Positions 53,870 to 63,267 of a stretch of 64,000 bases of DNA are shown piece by piece (position 1 is the stretch's first letter; each line of letters opens with the position of its first letter). The translations under genes were made by a program, and so were the position numbers. The notes under the pieces are model-generated. The model had not been told where the DNA came from, did not search any database, and saw nothing but the letters and a program-made list of their open reading frames with translations. The stretch lies in assembly GCF_029813115.1 (NCBI RefSeq), contig NZ_JAPZDS010000010.1, forward strand, positions 124,001 to 188,000, read 5' to 3'. Source of the DNA: Aureimonas sp. SK2. Lineage in GTDB: Bacteria; Pseudomonadota; Alphaproteobacteria; Rhizobiales; Rhizobiaceae.

Positions 53870-54859
53870 TCAGGCGGCCTGGAGGGCGAACTCGTCGCCG
53901 CGCGACCAGTGGACGGCACGCGTTTCCCCGAGCTCGGCGGGTGTCGCGTTGAAGAGTTCCTCGGGGATCACGGCGGTGATCTCGCCGGCCTCCCCGGCAT
54001 GGACGACGACGGTGACAGTGGCTCCGCCGTATTCGACGCCCCGCACCTCGCCGCTCAGGGAGCGGGCGTCGGTGTCGCCGCTCCCGATGCGCACGCGGTC
54101 GGCGCGGACCGAGACGGGGCGGCCGTCGAGGGTCAGGACGTTGTGGCCGCCCATGAAGCGAGCGACGAAGCCGGTGGCGGGGCGATGGAAGACGTCCTGC
54201 GGAGAGCCCGCCTGCTCGATCCGCCCGTCCCGCATGATGACCACGAGGTCGGCGAGCGCCATGGCCTCGTCCTGGCCGTGCGTGACATGGAGGAAGGAGA
54301 TGCCGAGTTCGCGCTGGAGGCGCTTCAGCTCCGTGCGCACGCGAAGGCGCAGGAACGGGTCGAGGGCCGAAAGCGGCTCGTCCAGAAGCAGGATGCCGGG
54401 ATCGGTGACGAGGGCGCGGGCTAGCGCCACGCGCTGCTGTTGGCCGCCCGAAAGCTGGGCGGGCATGCGCGTCTCGAAGCGGGCGAGATCGACCAGCTCC
54501 ATCACGACGCGCGCCTTGCGATAGCGCTCGTCCCTGGCGGCGCCCTTCATCTTGAGGGAGAAGGCGACGTTGTCGAGGACGGTGAGATGCGGGAACAGGG
54601 CGTAGGACTGAAACATCATCGCCGTGCCGCGCCGGGCGGGGGGCAGGTCGGTCACGTTCTGGGCGCCGAGGATGATGTCGCCACCCGACACGCTCTCGTG
54701 GCCGGCGATCATGCGCATGGTGGACGACTTGCCGCAGCCCGAAGGCCCGAGAAAGCAGCAATAGGTGCCGGCGGGAACACGCAGGTCGATCGCGTCGACG
54801 GCCGTCGTCGCGCCGTAGCGCTTGGTCAGCTTGACGAGTTCGAGGTCTCCAGGGGCCAT
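53870..54859 (-). CDS. ABC transporter ATP-binding protein, PotA-like
   Basis: This 329-residue ATPase has Walker A GPSGCGKSS (about 38-46), Q-loop FQSYALFPHL, signature LSGGQQQR, Walker B ILLLDEPLSALD and switch His in VTHGQDEAM. A C-terminal TOBE domain (about 255-329) is present, as in PotA/UgpC-type ATPases. It is the first gene of the operon. The divergent GntR gene and a strong palindrome lie upstream. Confidence 0.93.
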   Translation of the reverse strand: MAPGDLELVKLTKRYGATTAVDAIDLRVPAGTYCCFLGPSGCGKSSTMRMIAGHESVSGGDIILGAQNVTDLPPARRGTAMMFQSYALFPHLTVLDNVAFSLKMKGAARDERYRKARVVMELVDLARFETRMPAQLSGGQQQRVALARALVTDPGILLLDEPLSALDPFLRLRVRTELKRLQRELGISFLHVTHGQDEAMALADLVVIMRDGRIEQAGSPQDVFHRPATGFVARFMGGHNVLTLDGRPVSVRADRVRIGSGDTDARSLSGEVRGVEYGGATVTVVVHAGEAGEITAVIPEELFNATPAELGETRAVHWSRGDEFALQAA

Positions 54860-55020
54860 GCGTCGGTCTCCGCTTCACTCGGATGAGGGAAAGCAGGAAG
54901 CGTGCCACACGGCTGGATCGGCCCGCCGCCATGCCCGATCGGCATCTCGCGCGGCATGGTAGGATGGCTGCGGGAAGCGATTGCCCACGAACCGGGCGCC
55001 GCGAACAAGGCGAATGCCTA

Positions 55021-55047
55021 AATCGTATACAATCATTGTATCCGATT
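55021..55047. promoter_or_regulatory. Near-perfect 27-bp palindrome, operator of the FCD/GntR regulator
   Basis: The core ATACAATCATTGTAT (55027-55041) is a perfect palindrome around one central C. It extends to a 27-bp palindrome with one mismatched pair (positions 26/42). GntR proteins of the FCD subfamily commonly bind related TTGTATACAA-type sites. It lies between the divergent gntR-like and potA-like genes. Confidence 0.75.
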
Positions 55048-55131
55048 GCCGTTTGCCGCCCCGCCGGGGAATGGCACGGTTCGTGCAAGAAGCGACGCGC
55101 GGCCACCGGCCGCCTGTCGGGGAGACGACGC

Positions 55132-55836
55132 GTGCCTTCCAAGCCCATTTCCCGCCGGGAGGCCGCCGCCTCCTGGCAGCCGATCTACGACGGCGTCCTG
55201 AATGCGATCGCGCGTCACCGGCTGGGCCCCGGGGCCAAGCTCGTGGAGGAGGAGATCGCCGAGATCTACGGCGTCAGCCGCACGGTGGTGCGGGCCGCCC
55301 TCCAGGGGCTGGCGCGCGACGGCGTGGTGATCCTCCAGCGCAACAAGGGCGCCCGCGTCGCCCATCCCAGGCCGGACGAGGCGCGCGAGATCTTCGAGGC
55401 GCGGGCCGTGGTGGAGCCCCCGCTCGCCGCGCTTGCCGCCACGCGCATGGGGCCGGGTGACGCGGAGGGTCTGCGCGCCTCGATCGAGGCCGAGCACGGC
55501 GCGCTCCATGCCGACAACCCGCGGGAGGCCGTGTTCCATTCCGCCGAGTTCCACCGCCACATCGCGCGGCTCTCCGGGCAGAGCGTGCTCGCTGCGATCG
55601 TCGACGGTCTCCTGTCGCGCTCCTCCCTGGTGATTGCCCTCTACTGGCGCCAGCCGACGACGCTGTGCGACAATGCCGCCCATCTCGCGCTTCTGGACGC
55701 CTTGGCGCGCGGTGCGCCGTCGGAGGCCTCCGACCTCATGCGGCGGCATATCGAGGCGCTGCTCGCCGAACTCGACCTCACGTCCGGTCCGCTCCCCTCC
55801 TCCGACCTCGCCAGCGCCCTGCGGACCGGCGGCTGA
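55132..55836 (+). CDS. GntR-family transcriptional regulator, FCD subfamily
   Basis: This 234-residue regulator has an N-terminal winged helix-turn-helix (KLVEEEIAEIYGVSRTVVRAAL within residues 32-56). The all-alpha FCD ligand domain has its metal/ligand histidines in FHSAEFHRHIARLSG and in the RRHIEALL helix. The GTG start has GGGGAGA upstream; the longer open frame is not supported. It is divergent from the Pot-type ABC operon and probably controls it through the palindrome at 55021. Typical FCD ligands are carboxylic acids or amino acids. Confidence 0.9.
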   Translation: MPSKPISRREAAASWQPIYDGVLNAIARHRLGPGAKLVEEEIAEIYGVSRTVVRAALQGLARDGVVILQRNKGARVAHPRPDEAREIFEARAVVEPPLAALAATRMGPGDAEGLRASIEAEHGALHADNPREAVFHSAEFHRHIARLSGQSVLAAIVDGLLSRSSLVIALYWRQPTTLCDNAAHLALLDALARGAPSEASDLMRRHIEALLAELDLTSGPLPSSDLASALRTGG

Positions 55837-55949
55837 AGGCGCGAGAGCGCCGCACCGGCCCCGTTTGACAGCCGCGCGCGGATGGCGGATCGGACATCTT
55901 CGAGCCGCCGAGCCGCGGGCCGGCGACGAGACCATCGGCGAAGGGAAGC

Positions 55950-57014
55950 ATGAAGGACCACAGCGCGACCGCCGCCCCGACGCTTCTGGACGTCGCCCGT
56001 CATGCCGATGTCAGCCTCGCCACGGCCGACCGCGTCGTGAACCGGCGGCCGGGCGTGCGGCCGGCGACGATCGAGCGGGTGGAAGCGGCGGTGCGCGAAC
56101 TGGGGTTCGAGCGCCATGCCGGTGCGGCCGCCCTCGCCCGCCGGTCCGGATTTCGCGTCACGGCGATCCTGCCGCGGCTGACCAATCCCTTCGTCGCCCG
56201 GCTGGCCGCCGAGCTCGGCACGGCCTGCCGCGTCGAAGGCCGGCGCCGGCTGAGCCTGACGCTGGACGAGATGGGCCATGCCTCCCCCGCCCTTCTCGCG
56301 AGCGCCCTGGAACGGGCGGCGGAGGCGGGGGATGCCGTGATCGCGATGGGCCTCGACGACCCGGCCGTGGCCGCCGCCATCGACGCGGCGGCCGAAAAGG
56401 GCGTGCATGTCGTGACCCTCGTGTCGGACGTGCCGGGCTCGGCGCGGCACCGCTATGTCGGGATCGACAATCGGGCCGCCGGACGCGTCGCGGCCAACCT
56501 CGTCGGGCGCTTCGCCGCCGATCCCGCGGGCCGGGTCCTCGTGGTGCTGGGCTCGCTCGGCCTGCGCGACCACCGCGACCGGCTGGAGGGCTTCCGGGCC
56601 GCGCTCGCCGAAGGCTTTCCCGGAATGGCGGTCGCCGGCGTGGTGGAAGGCGAGGACGACGTCGATCGCACGCGCAGCGCGGTCGCGCGTGCCCTGGCGG
56701 GCCAGCCGCCGCCTTGCGCGGTCTACAGCGCCGGAGCGGGAACGTCGGGCCTTGCGGCCGCTCTGGCCGAGGCCGGCATCGCGCGGGTCGTGATCGGGCA
56801 CGAGCTGACCGGGGAAACCCGGCCGCTTCTGGAGGAAGGCGTCCTCGACGCCCTGATCGTGCAGGATCCGGGCCACGAGGCGCGGTCGGCCGTTCGCATC
56901 CTGATGGCGGCCCTCACCGGCACCTCCCTCAACGAGAACCAGGAGCGGATTCGCATCGAGGTTCTCTTCAAAGACAACCTGCCCGCAGCCGAGTTGCCAG
57001 CTTCGGGTTCTTGA
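55950..57014 (+). CDS. LacI-family transcriptional regulator
   Basis: This 354-residue regulator has the LacI helix-turn-helix TLLDVARHADVSLATADRVVN (about residues 11-31) with the hinge helix following, and a periplasmic-binding-protein-like sugar-sensing domain. It is immediately upstream of chvE on the same strand (213-base gap), so it probably senses the sugar bound by ChvE. The frame is intact, without any sign of decay. Confidence 0.92.
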   Translation: MKDHSATAAPTLLDVARHADVSLATADRVVNRRPGVRPATIERVEAAVRELGFERHAGAAALARRSGFRVTAILPRLTNPFVARLAAELGTACRVEGRRRLSLTLDEMGHASPALLASALERAAEAGDAVIAMGLDDPAVAAAIDAAAEKGVHVVTLVSDVPGSARHRYVGIDNRAAGRVAANLVGRFAADPAGRVLVVLGSLGLRDHRDRLEGFRAALAEGFPGMAVAGVVEGEDDVDRTRSAVARALAGQPPPCAVYSAGAGTSGLAAALAEAGIARVVIGHELTGETRPLLEEGVLDALIVQDPGHEARSAVRILMAALTGTSLNENQERIRIEVLFKDNLPAAELPASGS

Positions 57015-57227
57015 GGTACGCAAGTCATCAAGGTCGAGGTCCGCGTCCGGACGCCTGTCCGAGAACGGTCCGCAGGGGGCTTTTCAGGCTTGCCGGGGCT
57101 GCGGGTGGGCACTGGCCGGATGCGCACGGGGGATCGGGAGACCCGCCGCGGCCGGGCCTGGACCATGGGACATCATGCCGAGGGAGGGCGGGTCGCGGGA
57201 CCCGGCATCGGCACGGGAGAGAACCAC

Positions 57228-58292
57228 ATGAATCGCAGAACCATGCTTCTGGCGGCGACGCTTCTCGGCTTCGGGCTGGCGACGCCGGCCGCCTTCGCGC
57301 AGGAGAAGGGCACCGTCGGCGTGCTGATGCCGACCAAGTCCTCGCAGCGCTGGATCCAGGACGGCGACAACATCGTCAAGCAGTTGCAGGAGCGCGGCTA
57401 CAAGACCGATCTGCAGTATGCCGAGGACGACATCCCGACGCAGATCAGCCAGCTCGAGAACATGGTTGCCGCCGGCGTCCAGTCGCTGGTGATCGCCTCC
57501 ATCGACGGCACCACGCTGACCGACGTGCTCCAGCAGGCGCACGACAAGGGCATCAAGGTCATCGCCTACGACCGCCTGATCCGCAACTCGCCCAATGTCG
57601 ACTACTACACGACCTTCGACAACTTCCAGGTCGGCGTCCTCCAGGCGACCTCGATCGCCGACAAGCTCGACCTGGAGAACGCGTCCGGCCCCTTCGCCAT
57701 CGAACTCTTCGGCGGATCGCCGGACGACAACAACGCCTTCTTCTTCTACAACGGCGCCATGAGCGTGCTGCAGCCCTATATCGACCAGGGCAAGCTCGTC
57801 GTGACCTCGGGCGAGATGGGCATGGACAAGATCGGGACGCTCCGCTGGGACCCTGCCACGGCCCAGTCCCGCATGGAGAACCTCCTCTCGTCCTACTATG
57901 GCGACAAGACGATCGACGCGATCCTCTCGCCGAACGACAGCCTCGCCATCGGCATCATCTCGGCGCTCACCGCCAACGGCTACGGCGGCAGCGGCAAACC
58001 GATGCCGGTGATCTCGGGCCAGGACGCGGACCTGCCTTCCGTCAAGGCGATCCTGGCGGGCGAGCAGTATTCCACCGTGTTCAAGGACACGCGCGACCTC
58101 GCCAAGGTGACCGTCGACATGATCGACGCGATCGGCCAGGGCAAGGAGCCGGAGGTCAACGACACCAAGACCTACGAGAACGGCGTGAAGGTCGTTCCCG
58201 CCAACCTCCTGAAGCCGGTCCTCGTCACCAAGGACGACATCCAGAAGGTGATCGTCGACAGCGGCTACTACACGGCCGCCCAACTGAAATAG
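57228..58292 (+). CDS. chvE: Multiple monosaccharide-binding protein ChvE
   Basis: This 354-residue periplasmic binding protein carries a Sec signal peptide (cleavage near AAFA-QE). The mature sequence matches Agrobacterium ChvE along its length: [71 protein letters not shown] and [13 protein letters not shown]. ChvE binds glucose, galactose and arabinose for uptake, chemotaxis and, in Agrobacterium, VirA signalling. Normally mmsA (gguA) and mmsB (gguB) follow, but here a gene scar follows instead, so the transporter partners must lie elsewhere or be lost. Confidence 0.93.
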   Translation: MNRRTMLLAATLLGFGLATPAAFAQEKGTVGVLMPTKSSQRWIQDGDNIVKQLQERGYKTDLQYAEDDIPTQISQLENMVAAGVQSLVIASIDGTTLTDVLQQAHDKGIKVIAYDRLIRNSPNVDYYTTFDNFQVGVLQATSIADKLDLENASGPFAIELFGGSPDDNNAFFFYNGAMSVLQPYIDQGKLVVTSGEMGMDKIGTLRWDPATAQSRMENLLSSYYGDKTIDAILSPNDSLAIGIISALTANGYGGSGKPMPVISGQDADLPSVKAILAGEQYSTVFKDTRDLAKVTVDMIDAIGQGKEPEVNDTKTYENGVKVVPANLLKPVLVTKDDIQKVIVDSGYYTAAQLK

Positions 58293-58345
58293 GCCGCTCC
58301 GGTCCGGACATGCGAGGCCCGCCGCGCTCGCAGGAACGTGGCGGG

Positions 58346-58744
58346 TCAGGCGTTCTGGAGGATGAACTCGCGCGCGGCGGCCTTGCTCATCGGCGCGGCG
58401 AACAGGGACCCTGGCGCCTGCGTGCAGCCGTTGGCTGTGATGGAGTCGGGCTGGGCCGGCGTCTCGACGCCCTCGCCCGTCGTGGTCATGCCGATCGAGG
58501 AGGAAAGGTCCCCGACCGACTTGATGATCACCACGCTCTTGGCGTCGCCCCCGATGGCCTGGATGAGGCTGCGGTCGATCTGAATCTTGTCGAAGCGGCG
58601 GTTCCGCAGCGAGCTCATGGACGAGTAGCCGGTGCCGAAATCGTCGATCGAGACCCGGACGCCGAGTTCCTGGACGGTCCGGAGGAAGGCGACCGGCTCG
58701 GGCTTCAGCGTTGGGAGCGAGCTTTCCGTGATCTCCGGTGCCAC
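58346..58744 (-). pseudogene. Truncated EAL-domain (c-di-GMP phosphodiesterase) remnant
   Basis: Only the C-terminal half of an EAL domain remains: EITESSL, IDDFGTGYSSMSSL, FDKIQIDRS and the GVET loop (here GEGVET, normally AEGVET). The N-terminal part with the EAL motif is missing. About 16 codons of unrelated sequence extend the frame to 58792. It cannot be a working phosphodiesterase. It abuts a second truncated gene on the opposite strand. Confidence 0.75.
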
Positions 58745-58763
58745 TCGGGCGGGCCGCAGGCCG

Positions 58764-59042
58764 GTGGCTGTCGAGGTGGAGAACCGCTTCACCCCGTCGA
58801 TTCCCGAGTTCCGCTACAACTCGCCGGGCGGGAGCACCCGCGACACGCTCTACGGTTACACGGTCGGCGCCGGCGTGAAGCACAAGCTGACCCAGTCGGT
58901 CAGCCTGCGGGCCGAGGGCCTTTCCCACTACGACCCCGAGAACACCACGGTCTTCGCGACCGACCCCGCGTCGTTCCCCGGCCAGCGGATCTCCTACGGC
59001 TTCGACAACGACGGCTTCATCGGCCGCGTCTTCCAGTCCTGA
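58764..59042 (+). pseudogene. 3' fragment of an outer-membrane beta-barrel protein
   Basis: The frame encodes the last strands of an outer-membrane barrel of the Omp25/OmpA-like type: alternating polar/hydrophobic residues in GYTVGAGVKHKLTQSVSLRAEGL and ISYGFDNDGFIGRVF with an aromatic near the end. The signal peptide and the earlier strands are absent, because the sequence upstream belongs to the antisense of the EAL remnant. Confidence 0.6.
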
Positions 59043-59127
59043 AGGCTCGTCGCCCGCTATCCTGCGGGATCGAAACGCGCCCGGCGGCCCTTCGGCTCGG
59101 CGGGCGTCGTCGTTTGCGAAGGCGCCG

Positions 59128-60741
59128 TCAGCCTTCCGCCATGGCCGCGCGAGCCGCCCGTTCGGCGGCCTGGAGGGCGCGGTAGGCCTCGAACTTGGCG
59201 GCGTGGAAGCGGGCCGCCTCGCCGCCGGCAGGCGCCGTCGCCTCGCCCGTGCGGCACATCAGCGTCGCGGCCGAGGCGAGGTCGGCTTGCCGGCCCGACG
59301 CCACCGCCCCCAGCATCGCGCTGCCGAGCAGCACCGGTTCCGTCGTTTCCGGCAGAACCACGGTGGTCCCCGTCGCGTCCGCCAGGATGCGGCGCAGGAG
59401 CGCCGATCGCGACGCGCCGCCCGACACCACGATCCGCTCCAGCCCGACCCCCTTGCGGCGCATCGCCTCCACGATGTCGCGCGTGCCGTAGCAGAGGCCG
59501 CACAGCGCGGCGACGAAGAGGCGCACGACCGCGTCCTCGTCGCTCGAAAGCGTCAGGCCGCTGATCGTCCCCGTGGCATGCGGGTCGGCATGGGGCGAGC
59601 GGTTGCCGAGATGGTCGGGCACGACGTGGAGACGCACGGCAAGGCGCGCGGCCGCCGCAACCGATCCCGCCAGCGCCACCGCCCGCGCCTCCAGATGGTC
59701 GAGGACGCCATGCCCCGCGCGCTCGGCATCCTCCCGCGCGCCCGCAAAGCCCGGATGCGAGCCGACAAGGTGGTCGAGGGCCGCGCCGTAGCCGGACTGG
59801 CCGCCCTCCAGAAGCCAGGCGCCCGGCAGCATGGCGCCGAAATAGGGTCCCCAGACCCCGTCCACGAAGGTCGCTTGCGCACTCACCGCCATGGCGCAGG
59901 CGGAGGTGCCCATGATCAGCGCAAGGTCGCGCCCGACGCCCGACACCGTGCCGACGCCTCCCGCATGGGCGTCGATCAGCGCGGCGCCGACGGGCGTCCC
60001 CGCGATCAGCCCGAGATCGGCGGCCGCCTCGGCGGTCAGACCGTTGCCCACCGGACGGCCGATGTCCAGCACCTCTCGGCCGATGCGCGCGAAGCCCTCG
60101 TCGGCGAGTTGCCCGAGGCCGATCGCGCGGAAATAGTCCTCGTCCCAGCGCCGCTCGTGCGCGAGATAGGTCCACTTGCAGGTGATGGTGCAGACCGAGC
60201 GCGCGGCCGAGCCCGTGGCGCGCCACGTGAGATAGTCGGCGAGATCGAAGAAGTGCTCGGCCGCTTCGAACGTGTCCGGCTTGTTCTCCTTGAGCCAAAG
60301 CAGTTTCGGCGTCTCCATCTCGGGCGAGATGCGTCCGCCGACGTAAGCGAGGACCGAGTGGCCCGTGGCGTTGATGCGCTCGGCCTGCCCGATCGCGCGG
60401 TGGTCCATCCACACCACGATGTCGCGCTGCGGATCATCGGACGGACCGACGGCGAGCGCCCGCCCGCCGGGTCCGACCGCGACCAGCGAACAGGTCGCGT
60501 CGAAGCCGATGCCCCGCACACGGGCCGGATCGCCGCCGGCCGCCCCCAGCGCCTCGCGCACGCTCTCGCAGACCGCGCGCCAGATGTCGGCCGAGGACTG
60601 CTCGACGATCTCGCCGGGCTCGCGCCACATGCGGATCGGACGTTTGGCGGTGGCGACGAGGCGGCCCTCCCCGTCGAAGAAGCCAGCCCGCGCGCTGCCC
60701 GTGCCGACGTCGATGCCGAGAAAGAGATCGTTGGCGCTCAT
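59128..60741 (-). CDS. FGGY-family pentulose kinase (ribulokinase-like)
   Basis: This 537-residue sugar kinase has the N-terminal phosphate-binding GIDVGTGSARAGFFD and a conserved VVWMDHRAI region with the catalytic Asp in the middle (DAHAGGVGTVSG). The FGGY signature follows as VSGGASRSALLRRILAD. Length and features fit the ribulokinase/FGGY-YI pentulose kinase group. It stands alone but near the LacI regulator and chvE, and may phosphorylate a ketopentose such as ribulose or a related keto-sugar. Confidence 0.9.
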   Translation of the reverse strand: MSANDLFLGIDVGTGSARAGFFDGEGRLVATAKRPIRMWREPGEIVEQSSADIWRAVCESVREALGAAGGDPARVRGIGFDATCSLVAVGPGGRALAVGPSDDPQRDIVVWMDHRAIGQAERINATGHSVLAYVGGRISPEMETPKLLWLKENKPDTFEAAEHFFDLADYLTWRATGSAARSVCTITCKWTYLAHERRWDEDYFRAIGLGQLADEGFARIGREVLDIGRPVGNGLTAEAAADLGLIAGTPVGAALIDAHAGGVGTVSGVGRDLALIMGTSACAMAVSAQATFVDGVWGPYFGAMLPGAWLLEGGQSGYGAALDHLVGSHPGFAGAREDAERAGHGVLDHLEARAVALAGSVAAAARLAVRLHVVPDHLGNRSPHADPHATGTISGLTLSSDEDAVVRLFVAALCGLCYGTRDIVEAMRRKGVGLERIVVSGGASRSALLRRILADATGTTVVLPETTEPVLLGSAMLGAVASGRQADLASAATLMCRTGEATAPAGGEAARFHAAKFEAYRALQAAERAARAAMAEG

Positions 60742-60969
60742 CGGGTTCTCTCGCCCCAGGCGAGCGACGCCGCTCGGCGGATCCCAGGACCGCTAGGCCG
60801 CCACGGGGTGCGCGGCCCGAGGACCGCGTCCGCCGGCGGGCTGGAGACCCGCGCCGACGAGTGAGCGATACAGCCGACGGCGGCGGCCGCGTCGGGACGA
60901 GTTTCCAGCTTCCGGTCTTCCATCGGCGCAGAGTGACGCATCGGGCGCCGACTGGCCAGCCTTTACCGG

Positions 60970-62892
60970 TCAGAACTCCTCCCAGCTGTCGGCCGAGGGG
61001 GCCGGAGCCGCCCCGCCCCGGCCGAGCGTGCGCATCTGCACCGCAGCGCCGGGCGCCGCCGCTTTCGCGGCGATGCGGACGGAGCGCGTCGCGGCGGGCA
61101 CGGCCGAGCCGGCCGAACGGGTCCGGAACCGACCGACCAGCTGGCCGAGATTCTCGGTCTCGGCCGAGAGCGACTGCGCGGCGGCCGTCGTCTCCTCCAC
61201 CATGGCCGCGTTCTGCTGGGTCACCTTGTCCATGCCGTCGGCCGCGGTCGACACTTCCTTCAGGCTGATCGCCTGCTCGCGCGCCGACTGCGCCATCTGG
61301 GAAATCACCTGGGCGACCCCGCCGACCTGGTCGACGATCTGCTCCAAGCTCCGGCCCGAGGCCGATACGAGGTCGACGCCGTCAGAAACCTGCGTCGAGG
61401 AAGTCGCGATCAGATCCTTGATCTCCTTGGCCGCTTCCGCCGAGCGCTGGGCGAGCCCGCGCACTTCCTGGGCGACCACCGCGAAGCCCCGGCCCGCCTC
61501 GCCGGCGCGCGCGGCCTCGACGCCGGCATTCAGCGCGAGGAGGTTGGTCTGGAAGGCGATCTCGTCGATGACGCCGATGATGTTGCCGATGCGCTGCGAG
61601 GAGCGCTCGATCTCGGCCATCGCGGCCATGGCCTGCGACACGACCTGACCGCCCTTCTCGGCCTCCCTCTGGGCCTGCGAGGCGGCGGCACGCGCGCTGT
61701 CGGCGCTTCTGGCCGTCTCGCCGACGCCGCGCGCCACCTCGCCGAGCGCCGCTACGGTCTCTTCGAGGCTCGCCGCCTGCTGCTCGGTGCGCTGCGACAG
61801 GTCGCCCGCCGCCACCGTGATCTCGGACAGCCCCGACCGCATGGAGGCGACCGCTCCGACCACCGAGCCGATCGTGCTCTCGAGCTGGCCGACGCTGGCG
61901 TTGAAGAGTTCGCAGACCTCGACATAGTCGGCGTTGGCCTCGGGATCGATCCGCGCGGTGAGGTCGCCGGCGGACAGGCGCTCGAAGCTCGGCCGGACCG
62001 CCGCGACGAAGGCGTCGCGGGCTGCCGCCGCGGCGCGCTGCTCGGCCGCGAGCCGCGCTTTCTCGGCCGCCTGCCGTTCGCTCGCCGTCATGCCCTCTAG
62101 GCGCTCCTTCTCGATGGCCGCCTGCCGGAAGCTCTCCAGCGCGCCGGCCATGTCGCCGAGTTCGTCCCGCTGCCCCATGGCCGGAACGGCCACCGCGTTG
62201 TCGCCCCCCGCCAGCCGCTTCATCGCGGCGGTCATGGCGAGCATCGGCCGGGCGACGCTGCGCGACAGGAGCCAGCCCATCGAGCCGGCGACGAGGAAGG
62301 CGACGCATGCGCCCAGACCGAGCGTCCAGTAGGCGGAGGCGAAGGAGTTCTCGGTGTCCGCGCGCCGCTTCGTCAGCAGCGCCTCTTCCGCCCCCGTGAT
62401 CTCGCCGATGATCGACTTGACCGCGCTGGCATAGGTGCTGGCGGTGCCGGCGACGGTGATCGCGGCGGCCTGGTCGCGCGTGGCCGGGTTCGCCGCGAGA
62501 CGACGCTGCGGGTCGGCGACCTTCGCGACATAGTCCGCACCGGCGGTCTTGAGCCGGGCGACGCGCTCCTGCTGCTGCGGGTTGTCCGAGGTCAGCGCCG
62601 CGATCTCGCTCGCGGCGCTCTCGAACAGCGATCGCCCGTTCTCGTAGTCCTTCAGGTAGCTGTCCTGCCCGGCGATGATGTAGCCCCGCATGCCGGCCAC
62701 CTGCTCGAGAATGCCCTGCCGGGCCTTCTGCGCCTCGGCGAGCACCTTTGTGGTGTGCTGGTCCCAGCCGGCCGCGGTCTGGATGTCGGAAATGTTGTTC
62801 AGCACAACGCCCGTCATGACGGTGACCGCCGCCAGGATGGGCGCGAAGGCGATGGCGAGCTTGCGATTGACCCGGATATTCTTGAACGACAT
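60970..62892 (-). CDS. Methyl-accepting chemotaxis protein with C-terminal tether pentapeptide
   Basis: This 640-residue chemoreceptor has an N-terminal helix (about 12-32), a CHASE3/four-helix-bundle periplasmic domain to about 185, and a second helix (about 188-210). HAMP domains follow (about 212-265 and a second near 300-350). The cytoplasmic signalling domain contains the hairpin tip [22 protein letters not shown]. The last five residues are SWEEF, the x-W-x-x-F form of the CheR/CheB docking pentapeptide. The start beginning MSFKNIR is chosen over longer frames. Confidence 0.94.
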   Translation of the reverse strand: MSFKNIRVNRKLAIAFAPILAAVTVMTGVVLNNISDIQTAAGWDQHTTKVLAEAQKARQGILEQVAGMRGYIIAGQDSYLKDYENGRSLFESAASEIAALTSDNPQQQERVARLKTAGADYVAKVADPQRRLAANPATRDQAAAITVAGTASTYASAVKSIIGEITGAEEALLTKRRADTENSFASAYWTLGLGACVAFLVAGSMGWLLSRSVARPMLAMTAAMKRLAGGDNAVAVPAMGQRDELGDMAGALESFRQAAIEKERLEGMTASERQAAEKARLAAEQRAAAAARDAFVAAVRPSFERLSAGDLTARIDPEANADYVEVCELFNASVGQLESTIGSVVGAVASMRSGLSEITVAAGDLSQRTEQQAASLEETVAALGEVARGVGETARSADSARAAASQAQREAEKGGQVVSQAMAAMAEIERSSQRIGNIIGVIDEIAFQTNLLALNAGVEAARAGEAGRGFAVVAQEVRGLAQRSAEAAKEIKDLIATSSTQVSDGVDLVSASGRSLEQIVDQVGGVAQVISQMAQSAREQAISLKEVSTAADGMDKVTQQNAAMVEETTAAAQSLSAETENLGQLVGRFRTRSAGSAVPAATRSVRIAAKAAAPGAAVQMRTLGRGGAAPAPSADSWEEF

Positions 62893-62966
62893 GGCGCGAT
62901 TCACCAGGGAAGCCGAAGACACGCTCGGAAGAGCAGGGATGGCGAATCGTGAGACGGAATTCTCGG

Positions 62967-62988
62967 TAAATCGTAAACGATATAAACG
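62967..62988 (-). promoter_or_regulatory. Repeated TAAA(C/T)CG motifs upstream of the chemoreceptor gene
   Basis: Three similar units lie at 62967 (TAAATCG), 62974 (TAAACG) and 62983 (TAAACG), spaced 7 and 9 bases, in the AT-rich stretch about 80 bases before the gene. They may be a regulator site. The rest of the 375-base gap to 63267 holds nothing I could identify. Confidence 0.35.
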
Positions 62989-63267
62989 CACCGACGTATT
63001 CTCCAGCGGGTGTGACGAGAGGGGCCATCGTTCCCTCGAACCTTCCGCAACGAGCATCGGCAACGACGACCCGGGACAGGAAAACCCGGCGCATCGACCC
63101 GCAGGGTTTCGTCCTCGGCTCTTAGCCGCCAAGCGAAACATCGGGGCCACCGGTCGCCTGCTCCTCTGTCCGCTGGCGGCCTCGGTCCCACCTCCCCACG
63201 GAGGATCTGCGGAATCATCCGCAGCCGGTGGAGGGCGTGCGGTTTGCTGTTGGCAGGAGCTTCCCCG

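Noticed and set aside
50844-54524. A 1226-codon plus-strand open frame across the Pot-type operon.
   Set aside because: It spans several well-supported minus-strand genes and the hairpin array, and has no recognisable domain.
55634-59185. A plus-strand open frame of more than 1100 codons across gntR, lacI and chvE.
   Set aside because: It is out of frame with three recognisable genes and has shadow composition.
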